A DNA stretch of 64,000 nucleotides from Gigaspora rosea (GCA_003550325.1 QKWP01000045.1:592436-656435); one strand, 5' to 3'; positions 1 to 12,690 are shown, counted from the first letter of the stretch. Program-made: numbers and translations. Notes: generated by a model from the sequence alone, not told the origin.

Positions 1-1734
1 TGGATTGATTGTTCGATAAATCAGGTAATCATAGGTTTAATCGATTTATGTTTTTATATAAAAGGTTATTAATTCGATCTTTCTTTCTTTAACTGGGCCA
101 GACTAAATGGAGTTCGAAATTCTGGTTACAAATCACAACCAATGACACAAATTTACTTAGAATAATGAATATTTTAAGGGTAAAGTAAATTCAATTAAGT
201 AATTTATTCAATGGTTTTGGATTAAAAGGAAAATTTCTTAGAGCTAACATATCTACACTTTTTTCGAAGGTTAGAATTCAACTTGAGAATTATGCTTTAT
301 TGAAGCAAAAAGGGGTCTTGTATACTTTCTCCTCGCTAACAAGTGTTAGCTCTAGTAATTATCCCTAAAGATCCTTGAATTTAATAACGCCTCTCGATAC
401 ATGAAATTCGTAATAAAGTCCAAATCCTGTGACCTCACATTATAGTCTCGTGACATAATTTAGAGCTCTATTCAAACCCTAGTTACTCAGACCAAATTTA
501 TCGACACCTCAATCAAAGCTTTACTGTTATTAGAGTTAGATAGGGTTGATTTTAATTGGGTTTAATAGCGCATAGTGGTGACTTTTGGACATAAGGTTCA
601 TTTTCGGCCCTTACAACATACGTAGTTTTTGATCAAATTATAGATATTAACAGATGCTGATCGTACTGGTCCTACGCGGCATCGCATGCTGCACAGCTAT
701 CTTATCATATATTAGAGTAGTTATAATTCTATCATTTGATGTTTATGAAAATTTTATTTATAAATGGCGATGGGCTTATAATTTTTCTATAATTAAATCG
801 TATTAAATCGTGTTGGTCTATTTCTAATATTGAGTTGTTGTGCATTGTGTAAATTCGAAGTTTTTATTTATCGTACATGTTAAAAATCTTAACGGTCTAT
901 TTTAGACCATTAAGAATCATAATGATCTATCTGCTATCTTAGAACATTAAGATTTTAACGGTTTATTTTGGACTATTAAAATCTTAATAGTCTAAGAGAT
1001 AGATCGTTAACGGACCAAGAGGTAAATTGTTTCAATATGATTTATTATATCATTTGTCGCAAAAATTTTTGCCAACCCGATATTGTACACATAGTATCAA
1101 CCAATCATATCATGCCAGTTGTGTAACTATATTGAATCCAAATCTGGATCTGGATCTTTCTTATCCAGATCCAAATCTGGTCTTGGAATAATCCAGTTTT
1201 CAGATCGGATCCGGATCTTTAAAAATATCTGTCCAATCCAATCCATACGGAACACTACCCTAAAGTCACCTAAAGTCCTAATTCTGCTACAAAATTCTTA
1301 TCTGGGCAGCCCGATTTCGAATTGGACACCGGGGTACAGCATATATACTACAAGTTGTATAAAAAAACTTAAAAAAAAACCAAAAAAACCCACTCGTTTG
1401 CTCAATTTTTACCCCTCTCTGCCTTTTACTCACTCTCTCTTTTACCCCTTTCTTTTTTTTACTCCTCTCTTCTTTTTACTCCTCTCTTTCTTTTACTCTT
1501 CTCTCCTTTTTACCTGCTAAATTACTATTATAGCCCAGATTTTTCATTAGCACATTTCAAATATACCATTTATAAAAATTATGCCCATTAGCATTCTTTA
1601 AAATATATCTATTTTGCCATTTAGTGGGTTACAAATATAACCTTTTTCTCCAATACCTACTTTTTAAATATAACCTTTTTTGAAAAACAGCCCTCTATTA
1701 GCTATTTTTTAACTATAACCTCACATAGATTATT
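1..1734. other. Gene-free AT-rich stretch with short repeats
   Basis: I see no gene here. About 880-1015 holds alternating direct and inverted copies of a motif like CTTAACGGTCTATTTTAGACC, probably a decayed MITE. About 1128-1235 is a cluster of ATCCAGATC/ATCCGGATC motifs, and a similar ATCCGGAT cluster recurs at 60985-61070. About 1370-1520 is a pyrimidine-rich run of CTCTCTTTTTAC units; the open frame across it is low-complexity and not gene-like. Confidence 0.5.
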
Positions 1735-2014
1735 CAGGGTCCTGATTAGGCCAGACAAAGTTGATTTTTTGTTTTAATTTACATGAATCTGAAAACTTAA
1801 ATAAGTAGGTCAGATTTTTTTTAAAATTTCTGTAATTAATAAGATAATGTTTATATCTAAGATTTGGTTATACAAAGTTAATTTTTTGTCTTCATTATAT
1901 GGAATCTGAAAACTTTAGTTGGGCAGTTCAATTTATTTTCTCTTTATTTAATTTGCATTTAAGATTAGACCAGGCAAAGTGAATTTTTTATTTTAATTTA
2001 CATGGATTTGAGAA

Positions 2015-3196
2015 GACTGTTGCTAACTTGCCTGGTGTAATATCACCCAGTTTGGAAATCATGTTTGGAGACAGGTCGGAAGTCGACTCAGAAGCCCGGT
2101 GTTAACGATCACCTCTATCACGTAATCGACAAGTATAGCGACCAACGTATTAATCTCATTATTATTTATTTATTAAACAATTTTTATTTTTTAAATATGA
2201 CTAACTCGAAACATTTTATTTAAGGTGAAATGCACCAATCCACATGCAATTATACATCGAATACACTACATTTCTATACTCGATACAGTTTGTGTTGCTT
2301 CGCTTATGCTCAGCAACACCTACAGAGTTCACTTCGCTCACCCTGTAGTCGCTTGCTACGGCTGTCGCCTCCGCTTCGCTCCTTTAATCTAAACGCCTAA
2401 TCTACCCAACTTGATTCTAACCCTGCCCCTAACCCTAAAGCTATTAACGTCACAAAAATCAAAACCAATACAAAAACCTAACGCACAACACAACAAGTAA
2501 AATGACGAACAGAACATTAAACATATTACGACAAAACTCGGACCAACGACGAACCTACTCAGTAACACATCAAAAAATAAAAGAGTTAGTATTGTAGAAT
2601 CTGAAAGCAAAAAAAAAAATGAAATATAATGCCCAGGTAAGACAATAGAAAAGAAAGCCAAATAACGACACTAGCAACAAAGAGTTACCGAAATGGACAA
2701 CAGGACGGCACCAAAATAGAGAAGGAAATGCCAAATAATGACACCAAAGCCAAAGAATTGCGACCAACGACAAAAAAGAAGTGCCAAATAAGACACCAAA
2801 CGACAAAAGAAAAAGTCACCGAAATCGACGACATCACGACAAAAGCGAAAAAAGTGACACCGGCAATGAAAATCACCAACATGAACGATAAGAGTCGCAT
2901 CAAACAACGACACCAATGACGAAACTGTTGCTAAAAAAAATAAATAAAAGGCATTAGTACATGACAAAGCAAATAAAAAAAGTAAAAAAGAACAAGCAAA
3001 AAACAATACGGAATAGGGAATTAGATTTAGAAAAAAAACTCTTCTTCCTAAAAAATATCACCCAAGCGGTAAGAAAAGAAATACAAAAAAAAAAAAATAC
3101 TTATAAAGATCTGATTGTATAACCGGTGGTGATCATATAAACAACGATCTTCACTGACATAGGTGATGTCACCTAGGGTGAAAATTAGTTAAAATC
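2015..3196. mobile_element. Mutator-like non-autonomous element, 9 bp TSD
   Basis: The 1182 bp insertion is bounded by ATTTGAGAA at 2006-2014 and 3197-3205. The array unit resumes exactly after it. The ends read GACTGTTGCTAACTTGCC and, inverted, GATTTTAACTAATTTTCACC, which are diverged terminal inverted repeats beginning with GA. A 9 bp duplication with termini starting in G is typical of Mutator-like elements. The inside is purine-rich on the plus strand (about 2400-3010, many ACGACA/GACACCAA motifs), which opens overlapping frames of low-complexity composition on both strands. None resembles a transposase. A short hairpin lies near 2289-2320 (TGTTGCTTCGCTT... loop ...AGCAACA). Confidence 0.65.
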
Positions 3197-4158
3197 ATTT
3201 GAGAATTTAGTTAGTAGATCAGTTTTTTTTTTAATTTAGTAAATTAATAGAATAATAAAATTTGGTCATGCGAAGTTAATTTTCATTTTCATTATACAAA
3301 ATCTAAAAATTTTGGTTGGGCAGTCTGATTTTTTTCTCTTTATTTAATTTGCAACTAAGATTAGGCCAGGCAAAGTTGATTTTTCATTTTGATTAACATG
3401 GTTCTAAGAACTTAAATCAGTAGGTCAAATTTTTTTTTAATTTTTGTAAATTAATAGGATAATGTACATATCTAAGATTTGGCTATACAAAATTAAATTT
3501 TCGTTTCATTACATAAAATCTAAAAACTTTAGTTAGCGGTCTGATTTTTTTTTAATTCGCATCTAAGATTAGATCAGGCAAAGTTAATTTTTCAGTTTAA
3601 ATTATATAGATCTAAGAACTTAAATTAAATTTTTTTTTTTAGGTTTTTTTTTAATTCACATCTAAGATTAGGCCAAGCAAAGCTGATTTTTTGTTTTGAT
3701 TTACATAGATCTAAGAACTTAAATCGATAAATCGGGGAGAGAGATTTTTTTAATTTCATAACTTAATAGGATAATAAGATTTGGTTATACAAAATTGATT
3801 TTTCATTTTCATTATACAAAATCTGAAAACTTCGATCAAGCAGTCTGATTTTTTTCTCTTTATTTAATTCACATCTAAAATTGGATCAGGCAAAGTTAAT
3901 TTTTCATTTTGATTTATATGAATCTAAAAACTTAAGTCAGAGGTCAAATTTTTTTATTTTTTTTAATTTCTGTAAATTAATGGGATATTGTTTATATTTA
4001 AAATTTGGTATATAAAGTTAATTTTTTATTTTCATTATATGAAATCTGAAAACTTTGGTCGGGTACTCTGATTTTTTTCACTTTATTTAATTTGTATCTA
4101 AGATTATAGCAGGTAAAGTTGATTTTTAGTTTTGATTTATATGGATCTGAGAACTTAA

Positions 4159-5207
4159 CAGTCATCTGATTTGTCACACAAATATTAGATGTAAATTTCA
4201 TATATATGAAATTTTAAAAAATTACATATAAAATTACTATAAACTTTGAAGCGATGATGTTTTTCAACCTACATATTAATTTAAAATTAAATTTTGCGAT
4301 TATATAAAGCAAAAGAAGGTAAATAAAAAACCTTTCATGCCAAGCCACAGTTCTGCTATCTTTGCACAAAACGAATGTAACTTTGCCAAAAACAAATATT
4401 TATCAATTTTAAGATCATAATTATATGTAAAATCATACCCTGAACAACTTTACTTAGACGAAGAAAGTAGGTTACATTGTAAGAAAAATATGTTGTCTAT
4501 GTACAAACGTTAAAATTTTTAACTTTACAATATAAAACTTTTTTCATTAGGTAACCTACTTTGGTCACTTAAGCAAAGTTGTTCAGCACGTAATTTTACT
4601 CAGTCCAAGGTCAAAATGTGTTTTTTTTTGGCTATTTTCTAGGTGAAAAATGGGGTTGATGTTAGAAAAAAATTTTTTTTAAAAAAAAATTTTTTAGAAA
4701 AAATTTTTTTTCTAACTTGACCCTATTTTTCATTTAGAAAATGGCTAAAAAACGCGTTTTGACCCCAGACTGAGTAAAATTATGTGGTAAACAACTTTGC
4801 TTAAGCGACTAAAGTAGGTTATCTAATAAAAAAAAAAGATTTATATTGCAAAGTTAAAAATTTTAACGTTTGTACATAGTCAACCCATTTTTCTTACAAG
4901 GTAGCCTACTTTCTTTGTCTAAATAAAGTTGTTCAGAGCATGATTTTACATATAATCATAATTTTAAAATCGATAAATATTTGTTTTTGGCGAAGTTAAA
5001 TTTTAGATTTGTGCAAAGATGACAGAACTGTGGCTTGGCAAAAAAGGTTTTTTATTCACCTCCTTTTGCTCTATATAATCGCAAAATTTAATTTTAAATT
5101 AATATATAGGTTGAAAAATATCATCGCTTCAAGTTTATAGTAATTTTATATATAATTTTTTAAAATTTTATATATTTGAAATTTACATGCGACAAATCGG
5201 ATAACTA
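4159..5207. mobile_element. Long foldback element flanked by TTAA
   Basis: This is an almost full-length palindrome of 1049 bp. Two arms of about 500 bp meet near 4690 in an A/T core. The outer ends are CAGTCATCTGATTTGTC on the left and, inverted, TAGTTATCCGATTTGTC on the right. TTAA lies immediately outside at 4155-4158 and 5208-5211. The interrupted array unit reads continuously if the element and one TTAA are removed. A TTAA duplication is the hallmark of piggyBac-type transposition, but the termini are not canonical piggyBac CCC ends, so the class is tentative. No transposase is encoded. Confidence 0.75.
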
Positions 5208-5344
5208 TTAAGTTGGTAGGTTAGTTTTTTTTTAATTTGGTAAATTAATAGGATAATAAGATTTGGCCACACAAAGTCGATTTTCATTTTTATTACATGA
5301 AATGCGAAAACTTTAGTTGGGCGGTCAGATTTTTTTTTTTAGTT

Positions 5345-6030
5345 ATCCTATAAAAAATCCTATTCAAACAGGTACATGTTTCTATAGAAAAGCACATAAT
5401 CTGTGGAATGGCCAGAGAATTGTATTTGCACATGTGAATTTCACATTGGCACAACTAAAATGAACTAAATTAAACCATCTGCTCGGACATTTTGATTGTA
5501 AATAAACTAGGTTTCACTATATTTTATTAAGTCAAAATTTACAGGTTTTGGCACACTCAGCACATGTAAGTTCATGTCATATATTTTTTACAAGTTATAT
5601 AAGTAAAAGTAAACTTAATTAGCTGGAGTATAATATAATTGTAAAGGGTTGTTATTATAGTAAATATGCCTATAGCAAAATTTTGCAAAAAAATTTTTTT
5701 GTTGGGAATTAAAGAGCTTTTCATAGACAAAATTTTGTGATACTTAAAAAAAGTTGGTTGTTTTGAATTTTTACATTACATCTGATTCTGCGAATTATTG
5801 GCCATATGAGATATACATGCTATTTAGTACGTATAATTCCAACCAACAAACCTATACGTCGCATCTTGAATACTGTATAAAAAGCTTACACATGCCATTT
5901 TGAACATGCACAAAAGTATCATTTTAGCATGTGCCATTCTATGAAATGTGCATGTATATGCCACAGTACATGTGCCATTACAAACTTCTCTATACTAAAC
6001 TTTAATACTATTCAGACCACTTTTTACATA
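5345..6030. other. Unclassified insertion in the 220 bp array
   Basis: Array sequence stops at about 5345 and resumes at about 6025 (TTAATTCGCATTTAAG). The intervening sequence is unrelated to the array and carries several CACATG/CATGTGCC motifs. The ends show a weak inverted similarity (CCTATAAAAAATCC versus CCCTATGTAAAAAG). I could not fix a target-site duplication. A segment at about 5675-5715 (GCAAAATTTTGCAAAA) resembles a module shared with elements at 17.8, 27.5, 30.1 and 50.1 kb. Confidence 0.4.
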
Positions 6031-8110
6031 GGGTTAATTCGCATTTAAGATTAGGCCAAACAAATTTGATTTTTCATTATGATTTACATAGTACTAAGAA
6101 TTTAAGTCAGTAGGTCAGTTTTTTTTTAATTTTTATAAATTAATAGGATAATGTTTACAACATAATTTGGCCATACGAAGTTGATTTTTGTTTTAATTAT
6201 ATGAAATATAAAAACTTCGGTTAGCATTCTGATTATTTTTTTCTTTTTTAATTCACATCTAAGAATAGGCCAAACAAAGTTGCTTTTTTGGTTTGATTTA
6301 TATGGATCTGTGAACTTAAGTTGGTAGCTCATATTTTTTTTATTTTTTACTTTCTATAAATTAATAGAATAATGTTCATATCTGAGTTTGGCCATATAAA
6401 GTTGATTTTTCATTTTTATTGTACAAAATATGAAACTTTGGTCAGGCAGTCTGATTTTTTTCTTTTTATTTAATTCATATCTAAAATTAGGCCAAACAAA
6501 ATTGATTTTTCATTTTGATTTATATGGATCTGAGAACTTAAATCGGTAAGTTAGATTTTTTTATTTTTTTATTTTTTTAATTTATATAAATTAATATGAT
6601 AATGTTCATAACTGATATTTGGTCACGTGAAGTTATTTTTTCATTTCATTATATAAAATCTGAAAGCTTCATTTGAACAGTTTGATTTTTTTCTCTTTAT
6701 TCAAATCGCATTAGCGATTAGGCCAAGAAAAGTTAATTTTTCTTTTGATTTATATGAATCTGAGAACTTAAGTCAGTAAGTTAAATGTTTTTTTTTATTT
6801 TTTTTTATTTTTTAATTTTTGTAAATTAATGGAATAATGTTCATATCTAGGATTTGGTTATGCGAAATTGATTTTTTATTTTTATTACATAAATCTAAAA
6901 ACTTCAGTGAGGTAGTCCAATTTTTTTTCTCTTTATTTAATTCACATCTAGGATTAGACCAGGCAAAATTGATATTTTATTTTAATTTACATAGATCTGT
7001 AAGTCAGATTTTTTTTAATTTCTGTAAATTAATAGGATAATGTTTGCATCTAAGATTTTTCATTTTCATTATATGAAATCTAAAAACTTTGGTTGTGTGG
7101 TTTAATTTTTTTTCCTTTATTTAATTCTATCTAAAATTAGACCAGGTGAAGTGAATTTTTCTGTTTGATTTATATGGAACTAAAAACTTAAGTTGGTAAA
7201 TTTTTTTTTTATTTTTTGTAAATTAATAGTATAATGTTCACATCTAAAATTTGGCTACATGAAGTTGATTTTTCATTTTAATTATATGAAATCTGAAAAC
7301 TTGGTTGAGTGGTCTGATTTTTTTCTATTTATTTATATAATTTATATCTAAGATCAAGCTGGCAAAGTTGATTTTTCAGTTTGATTTATGTGGATCTGAG
7401 AACTTAAATCAGTAAGTCACATGATTTTTTTTTTTAATTTCTGTAAAGAAATAGGATAATGTTCATATTTAAAACTTGGTCATGTAAAGTTGATTTTTCA
7501 TTTTTATTATATAAAATCTAAAAACTTATTTGGGTATCTAAGATTAGACCAGGCAAAGTTAATTTTTAGTTTTGAATTATGTGGATCTAAGAACTTAAAT
7601 TAATAAGTTAGGTTTTTTTAAATTTCTGTAAGTTAATGGAATAATATTTATATCTAAGATTTGGCTACATGAAGTCAAGTTTTTGTTTTCATTATACAAA
7701 ATTTGAAAACTTCAGTAGAACAGTTTGATTTATTTTTATTTTTATTTTTGCATTTAATATTAGGCCAAAAAAAAGTTAATTTTTTAGTTTAAATTGTATT
7801 AATCTAAAAACTAAAGTTGGTAGTTAGATTTTTTTTTTAATATACTATAAATTAATAGAATAATATTCGCATTAAAATTAGATTGCATAAAGCTTAATTT
7901 TTTGGTTTAAATTGCATAAAATCTAAAAACTTCGAGCAGTTAAAAAATTTTTTTTACTTTAGATCATGCAAAGTTGATTTTTCGTTTTGCATTATATGGA
8001 TTTCAAAATTCGAGATGGATAGATGGATTTTTATTTTTTTTTAATGTACTGCAAATAGAATAATGTTCATGTAAGGTTATATGAGATTAATTTTCATTTT
8101 GCACAACAAG

Positions 8111-8516
8111 AAATCAAAAAATTGGGCTAGTAATTATATTTTTCTGCCAGTCCTATCAGACAATTATAGAAAATTAAGGTCTCTGTTAGTGATACTAATG
8201 AAAATAGCAGAAAAAAATAGATATCAAAAATCGAACAATTGGTACAATTGGGAACTGAAAAAAAAAATTTGAAAAAATTAAAAATTGGAACAGCAGGTTA
8301 TACAAAACAATAATTCAACTTTGCTTGGCCTTAAATTAATAAATAATATTGACGTTGAACATACTAGAGCACTATAATATTAAATTTTAAACCAGATTTT
8401 TTATTATGCAAAAATCATAATACTTCCAATACTAGCTACTGTATGTATTGATTAATAAATAAGTTCTTTAATAAAATACTTTATGGTAAATTATATACAA
8501 CTAATACTACTTAACT
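8111..8516. other. No gene seen; end of array region
   Basis: The sequence holds an inverted copy of the array kernel near 8300-8330 and otherwise AT-rich sequence. The short open frame at 8081-8272 begins inside the last array unit and has no gene-like features. Confidence 0.4.
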
Positions 8517-8695
8517 AGGACCCGAAATATATATAGATAGATCAAGTTAATTATAGGGTTACTAAAAAAAGAAAGATCTGTAGAAAAAACTTAAAACTAA
8601 GCAAAAAAATTACTATAAATAGAAAAGATCTGCATAAAAAACCTCAAAAATAAGCAAACTCGAACCTGACCTATCTATGTATATTTTGGGGTCCT
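8517..8695. mobile_element. hAT-like MITE, 8 bp TSD
   Basis: This is a 179 bp element with terminal inverted repeats AGGACCCGAAATATAT on the left and AGGACCCCAAAATATA on the right when inverted. Identical ACTTAACT copies flank it at 8509-8516 and 8696-8703. The 8 bp duplication is the hAT pattern. It has no coding capacity. Confidence 0.75.
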
Positions 8696-9240
8696 ACTTA
8701 ACTGCATATTATGATCACAAGATAATAAATTCTGTAACAGAATTTTTGCAACAACTTATAATAAAATTTTAGTAATTTCAATACTAATACTGCTGCATAT
8801 ACCATATTAGTGAGCAAATTCTATGACAGAATTCTTTACGACAAACCGTGATAGTCATAATAGAGATTATAATAATCACTTAATAATCCAATATACCTTA
8901 TATGAGCTTATAGAATCTTTTAAGCTACTAATATAATTTAAAAACTCTAAAATCCTTATAATAAGGCAGAATGGGGGGATAACGGTGCCAAATAATTCTT
9001 TTTCATGATAGTTGTACTGATTATTATATTGGTAATGGGTGGCGTTTTTGCTTTGCGATGCACTTACGTAATATTCATGCATATGTGTGCATATTACATG
9101 AATATTAAGTATACAGGATTCGTACATTTGTATGTACTGTACTGTATTCTATTTTTTCTCACAAATTTTATTTTAAAATAAGATGTTAATACTTGCAATC
9201 ATAATTAACATAACAAGAAAAGATTCTACGACAATATCTG
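8696..9240. repeat. Partial units of the GTAACAGAATTC array
   Basis: About 8700-8880 holds two to three degenerate units of the roughly 100 bp repeat marked by AATTCTGTAACAGAATT, described in full at 23.2 kb. The rest is AT-rich with no recognisable gene. The open frame 8876-9127 on the minus strand is unremarkable. Confidence 0.45.
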
Positions 9241-9256
9241 TGAATCCTGTTATTGA

Positions 9257-9631
9257 TCATCGCGACAAGTTTTTTTTCGAGTCAACGTGAGGTCGACGGA
9301 TCGAAAAGATGCCAAGCAGATGAAGGTGCTCCTGAAACCAATGGCAGAAACCAGTCTGAACTGGTTTGATCAAGCTCAAAGCCGAATTGATGCAACCAAC
9401 TTCAGGTGAGTATGAATTTAATGACCTGTCTTAAATGGCAATCACTAACCCGATAAGGATCGCTGTGAGAATAAAAGCAAGTCAGAGGTGCAAATGGCCA
9501 CACGCAAACTCAAGTTGCAGCAGACCACAATTCGCAATATGAATTGCTATTTTGGAAGCTTATCCCGTATCAGTTTAATTATGCATAACGACAAACTACA
9601 GTTAAATGTAATAAGTGCATTCATCAAATAA
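9257..9631 (+). pseudogene. Two-exon gene fragment, probably captured
   Basis: A frame open from 9257 to 9405 is coding-like, with non-repetitive sequence and balanced codons. It includes the stretch KQMKVLLKPMAETSLNWFDQ and runs to a splice donor at 9406 (GTGAGTATG). A 52 bp intron follows (9406-9457) with a branch-like CACTAAC near 9443 and an AAG end. A second coding-like frame runs from 9458 to TAA at 9629-9631 and includes KSEVQMATRKLKLQQ. Splicing at these sites does not keep the two frames in register, so a base has been lost or the fragment is decayed. No start is evident, and the first frame opens after a stop at 9254-9256. I do not recognise the protein. It lies upstream of a Helitron-type 3' end on the same strand (13331), so capture by that element is possible but unproven. 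Confidence 0.4.
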
Positions 9632-9959
9632 AACTTAACTCCGGCATATTAGTCCGGACTAATCCAACTTTTGGAACATGCATGCAATACTTTTCAATAT
9701 ATGTTGTGCATTGGGATAATCATTGATGATTAATATGGTTAGTAGGCTCCGCTAATAAGTTGCATGTGTACAAGATTTTTTTCATATATGTTAGTTGATC
9801 ATGATACTCAGTAGGTGCTCGCGCATGATATTTTATCCGTAAATGTAGTTATGAAAAAACTTATTTAAAACCAATTTTGCCTGACCAGTCGTTTCTGGTG
9901 ATCCCTGATTAGTTATCTTTTCGATCTGTTGACTTCTGTCAACTGACAAAAAAAAAAGA
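9632..9959. other. No gene seen
   Basis: The stretch is AT-rich with no open frame of note. Sequence near 9930 contains a run of nine A followed by GATTTG. It separates the gene fragment from the intron-like array. Confidence 0.4.
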
Positions 9960-10316
9960 TTTGTAACAGACCACCAGAGTGAAAATGAAGTTTAATTCCT
10001 TTCACTTTAACGATGGTTTTCAAGAAAATAGGTGTATAATTAACCATAATCATTTAATCATTCAATAAATACCAGGGTAAGTACGAAGTTTAACTTTGTT
10101 TACTTTAACGATTGTGTTTTAGAAAAATGTATGATTAACTATAATAATTTAGAATGAATATGAAATTTAATTCTGTTCAAATGTATGATTAACCGTAAAC
10201 ATTTAATCATTCAATAAAATTACCAGGACGAGTATTATATTTAATTCAGTTCACTTTAACGTGATTGTGTTTTAAGAGAATCATCTAATCACTCAATAAA
10301 TCATCAGAGTGAGTAT
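9960..10316 (+). repeat. Intron-like tandem array, first block
   Basis: There are about five units of 70-100 bp. Each begins like a splice donor (CCAGGGTGAGTATGAAG), continues TTTAATTC..TTCACTTTAACG, and ends with ATCATTCAATAAATTACCAG. Every unit therefore starts GTGAGT or a close variant and ends in CAG, as a spliceosomal intron would. The same opening, GTGAGTATGAATTTAAT, forms the intron donor of the gene fragment at 9406. The array resumes at 11536 and about 13160. Confidence 0.7.
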
Positions 10317-10817
10317 AATGTTGTTAGTCGAAATACTTAATTTAGTCAACTATTTAGGCAATTAGTGTCTAAATATATTTTGACATGGCATTATTTTTTT
10401 TTCGAAATGTCAAAAGTCTAAATTTGCCTAAATGTCTAAATAGTTGACTAAACAAATACTATGTGGCTAAATGTCTAAATAGTTGACTAAATATAATGCT
10501 ATATGTCTAAATGTCTAAATTAAAATAAACAATAAAAATATTATATATGTATATATGTATGTAGCATTAGTATATAATCATTTTATATTATCTATTTAGA
10601 AGTCTAAAATTTTAATAAATGTTCTATGCTTTTAAATATGGTGTTTATTATTAAATTGCATGTTATTAAAAATACTAAGCCTATATTTTGTACTTAGCCA
10701 TTTCTAATGGCTGTATTTGTTGTTAATGCGCATTATTTAATTTAAACTTTAAACTGATAGTTTATACTTACCGGTAGCCATTTTATAATGTCTATGTTTG
10801 TTATTAATAATACGTAT
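10317..10817. mobile_element. Inserted sequence of TAGTTGACTAAA motifs, cut by gap
   Basis: Array sequence stops at 10316 and is replaced by a segment with inverted motifs: TTTAGTCAACTATTTAG near 10340-10360, then several CTAAATAGTTGACTAAA copies between 10430 and 10500. The far end is lost in the assembly gap. Dense inverted subterminal motifs suggest one end of a DNA element. Its class cannot be determined. Confidence 0.4.
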
Positions 10818-11535
10818 NNNNNNNNNNNNNNNNNNNNNNNNNNNNNNNNNNNNNNNNNNNNNNNNNNNNNNNNNNNNNNNNNNNNNNNNNNNNNNNNNNN
10901 NNNNNNNNNNNNNNNNNNNNNNNNNNNNNNNNNNNNNNNNNNNNNNNNNNNNNNNNNNNNNNNNNNNNNNNNNNNNNNNNNNNNNNNNNNNNNNNNNNNN
11001 NNNNNNNNNNNNNNNNNNNNNNNNNNNNNNNNNNNNNNNNNNNNNNNNNNNNNNNNNNNNNNNNNNNNNNNNNNNNNNNNNNNNNNNNNNNNNNNNNNNN
11101 NNNNNNNNNNNNNNNNNNNNNNNNNNNNNNNNNNNNNNNNNNNNNNNNNNNNNNNNNNNNNNNNNNNNNNNNNNNNNNNNNNNNNNNNNNNNNNNNNNNN
11201 NNNNNNNNNNNNNNNNNNNNNNNNNNNNNNNNNNNNNNNNNNNNNNNNNNNNNNNNNNNNNNNNNNNNNNNNNNNNNNNNNNNNNNNNNNNNNNNNNNNN
11301 NNNNNNNNNNNNNNNNNNNNNNNNNNNNNNNNNNNNNNNNNNNNNNNNNNNNNNNNNNNNNNNNNNNNNNNNNNNNNNNNNNNNNNNNNNNNNNNNNNNN
11401 NNNNNNNNNNNNNNNNNNNNNNNNNNNNNNNNNNNNNNNNNNNNNNNNNNNNNNNNNNNNNNNNNNNNNNNNNNNNNNNNNNNNNNNNNNNNNNNNNNNN
11501 NNNNNNNNNNNNNNNNNNNNNNNNNNNNNNNNNNN
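10818..11535. other. Assembly gap (718 N)
   Basis: The bases are unknown. Open frames reported across this region by any gene finder would be artefacts of N. Confidence 0.99.
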
Positions 11536-11905
11536 AGAATGAATATGAAATTTAATTCTGTTCAAATGTATGATTAACCGTAAACATTTAATCATTCAAT
11601 AAAATTACCAGGACGAGTATTATGTTTAATTCGGTTCACTTTAACGTGATTGTGTTTCAAGAGAATCATCTAATCACTCAATAAATCATCAGGGTGAGTA
11701 TGAAGTTTAATTCTGTTCACTTTGATGATTGTGTTTTAAGACGATGTATTATTAGCCATAATCCATTTAATCGTTCAATAAATTACCAGGGTGAGTATGA
11801 AGTTTAATTCTTTCCACTTTAACAATTGCATTCTATGTGCAATTAACGATGATCATTTAATCGTCCAATAAATTACTAGCATGAGTATAAAGCTTAATTT
11901 TTTTC
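11536..11905 (+). repeat. Intron-like tandem array, second block
   Basis: The first 166 bp (11536-11701) repeat 10151-10316 with only about four substitutions. Two to three further units follow, each opening GTGAGTATGAAGTTTAATTC and closing AATTACCAG or AATTACTAG. The array decays after about 11905. Confidence 0.75.
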
Positions 11906-12284
11906 GGTATATCTATGCTCACTAAAAATTATTGCAAAATCGCGCAACCGGACAACAACCAAGTAATTGCTCAATTATTATTGCTCGATTAGCTACTTTA
12001 TTGCTATATACGAAAAAACATATTGGAATAGGTTCGCTATCCAAAAAAACTCTAGATTAATACTTGAAACTCAATATCTAATAGTCTATGAAAACTTATC
12101 TGAACCTGTACCAATCATTCTCTCAACCTATCAGACACTAACTACTGACCCTTCAGTCCCCAAATTTCCTAAACCCAAAGGTCTCACCACACCCTGCCTA
12201 CAATATGAAACTGCAACATAAGCAAGATAACTAATATACGTATATAGCTAAAAAGAGAATCGGGAAGTCATTTTGTGTATCTTC
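11906..12284. other. Unassigned; weak open frame 11967-12221
   Basis: A plus-strand frame of 84 codons ends in a proline-rich tail (SVPKFPKPKGLTTP). It has no recognisable domain and no splice context I can defend. It could be an exon remnant or chance. Confidence 0.15.
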
Positions 12285-12690
12285 AGGTACTTGTACTGAC
12301 ACTGCAGCTGTGGACCCTAACTGTCCATTAATAAGGTCCTTGCACTGCCACTGCAGCTGCGGAGCTAACTATTCACTAATAAGTTCCTTGCACTGCCACT
12401 GTAGCCGCGGAGTCTAAATTCATTAATAAGGTCCTTACACTGCCACTGCAGCCGTGATTCTAACTTACCATTAATAAGGTCCTTGCACTGCCACTACAGC
12501 CGTGGAGCCTAACTGCTCATTTTTAAGGTCCTTGCACTATCACTGCAACCGCGGAGCCTTCTATTCACTAATAAGGTCCTTGCTGCTACTGCAGCTGCAG
12601 ATTCTAACTGTCCATTAATAAGGGTCGCTTCACTGCCCCTGCAGCAGTGGAGCCCAAAAATTGCTACTGATGGTCCTTGCACTGCCATGC
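12285..12690 (+). repeat. 48 bp minisatellite, first block
   Basis: There are about eight units of the form AAGGTCCTTGCACTGCCACT then GCAGCYGYGGAGCCTAAC then TATTCACTAAT. The distance from 12333 to the next unit at 12381 is 48 bp. The block is richer in G+C than its surroundings, and many units carry a CTGCAG site. Overlapping open frames on both strands here (12509-13000) are by-products of the repeat. Confidence 0.8.

Larger units (their letters stand above)
1735..8110 (+). repeat. Tandem array, about 220 bp dimeric unit
   Basis: Units recur near 1747, 1969, 3360, 3667, 3880, 4103, 6050, 6270, 6490, 6716, 6950, 7137, 7350, 7535, 7755 and 7965, so the period is about 185-234 bp. Each unit has two related halves of about 110 bp. 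Both halves carry a kernel CAAAGTTGATTTTTC, then an ATATGGATCTGAGAACTT-like stretch, then a T-run. The array is cut by insertions at 2015-3196, 4159-5207 and about 5345-6030. Because adjacent units are alike, they act as empty-site controls for these insertions. The kernel also occurs at 42.2-46.7 kb, in reverse at 8300-8330 and 46745-46790, and at 63906-64000. Short open frames inside the array are incidental. Confidence 0.85.

Noticed and set aside
2389..3006. Overlapping hydrophobic frames on the minus strand that might be a membrane protein
   Set aside because: The frames overlap each other in several phases, follow from purine-strand bias inside an element with a 9 bp TSD, and have no stable start.
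10788..11595. Open frames of about 260 codons on both strands
   Set aside because: They consist almost entirely of N from the assembly gap.
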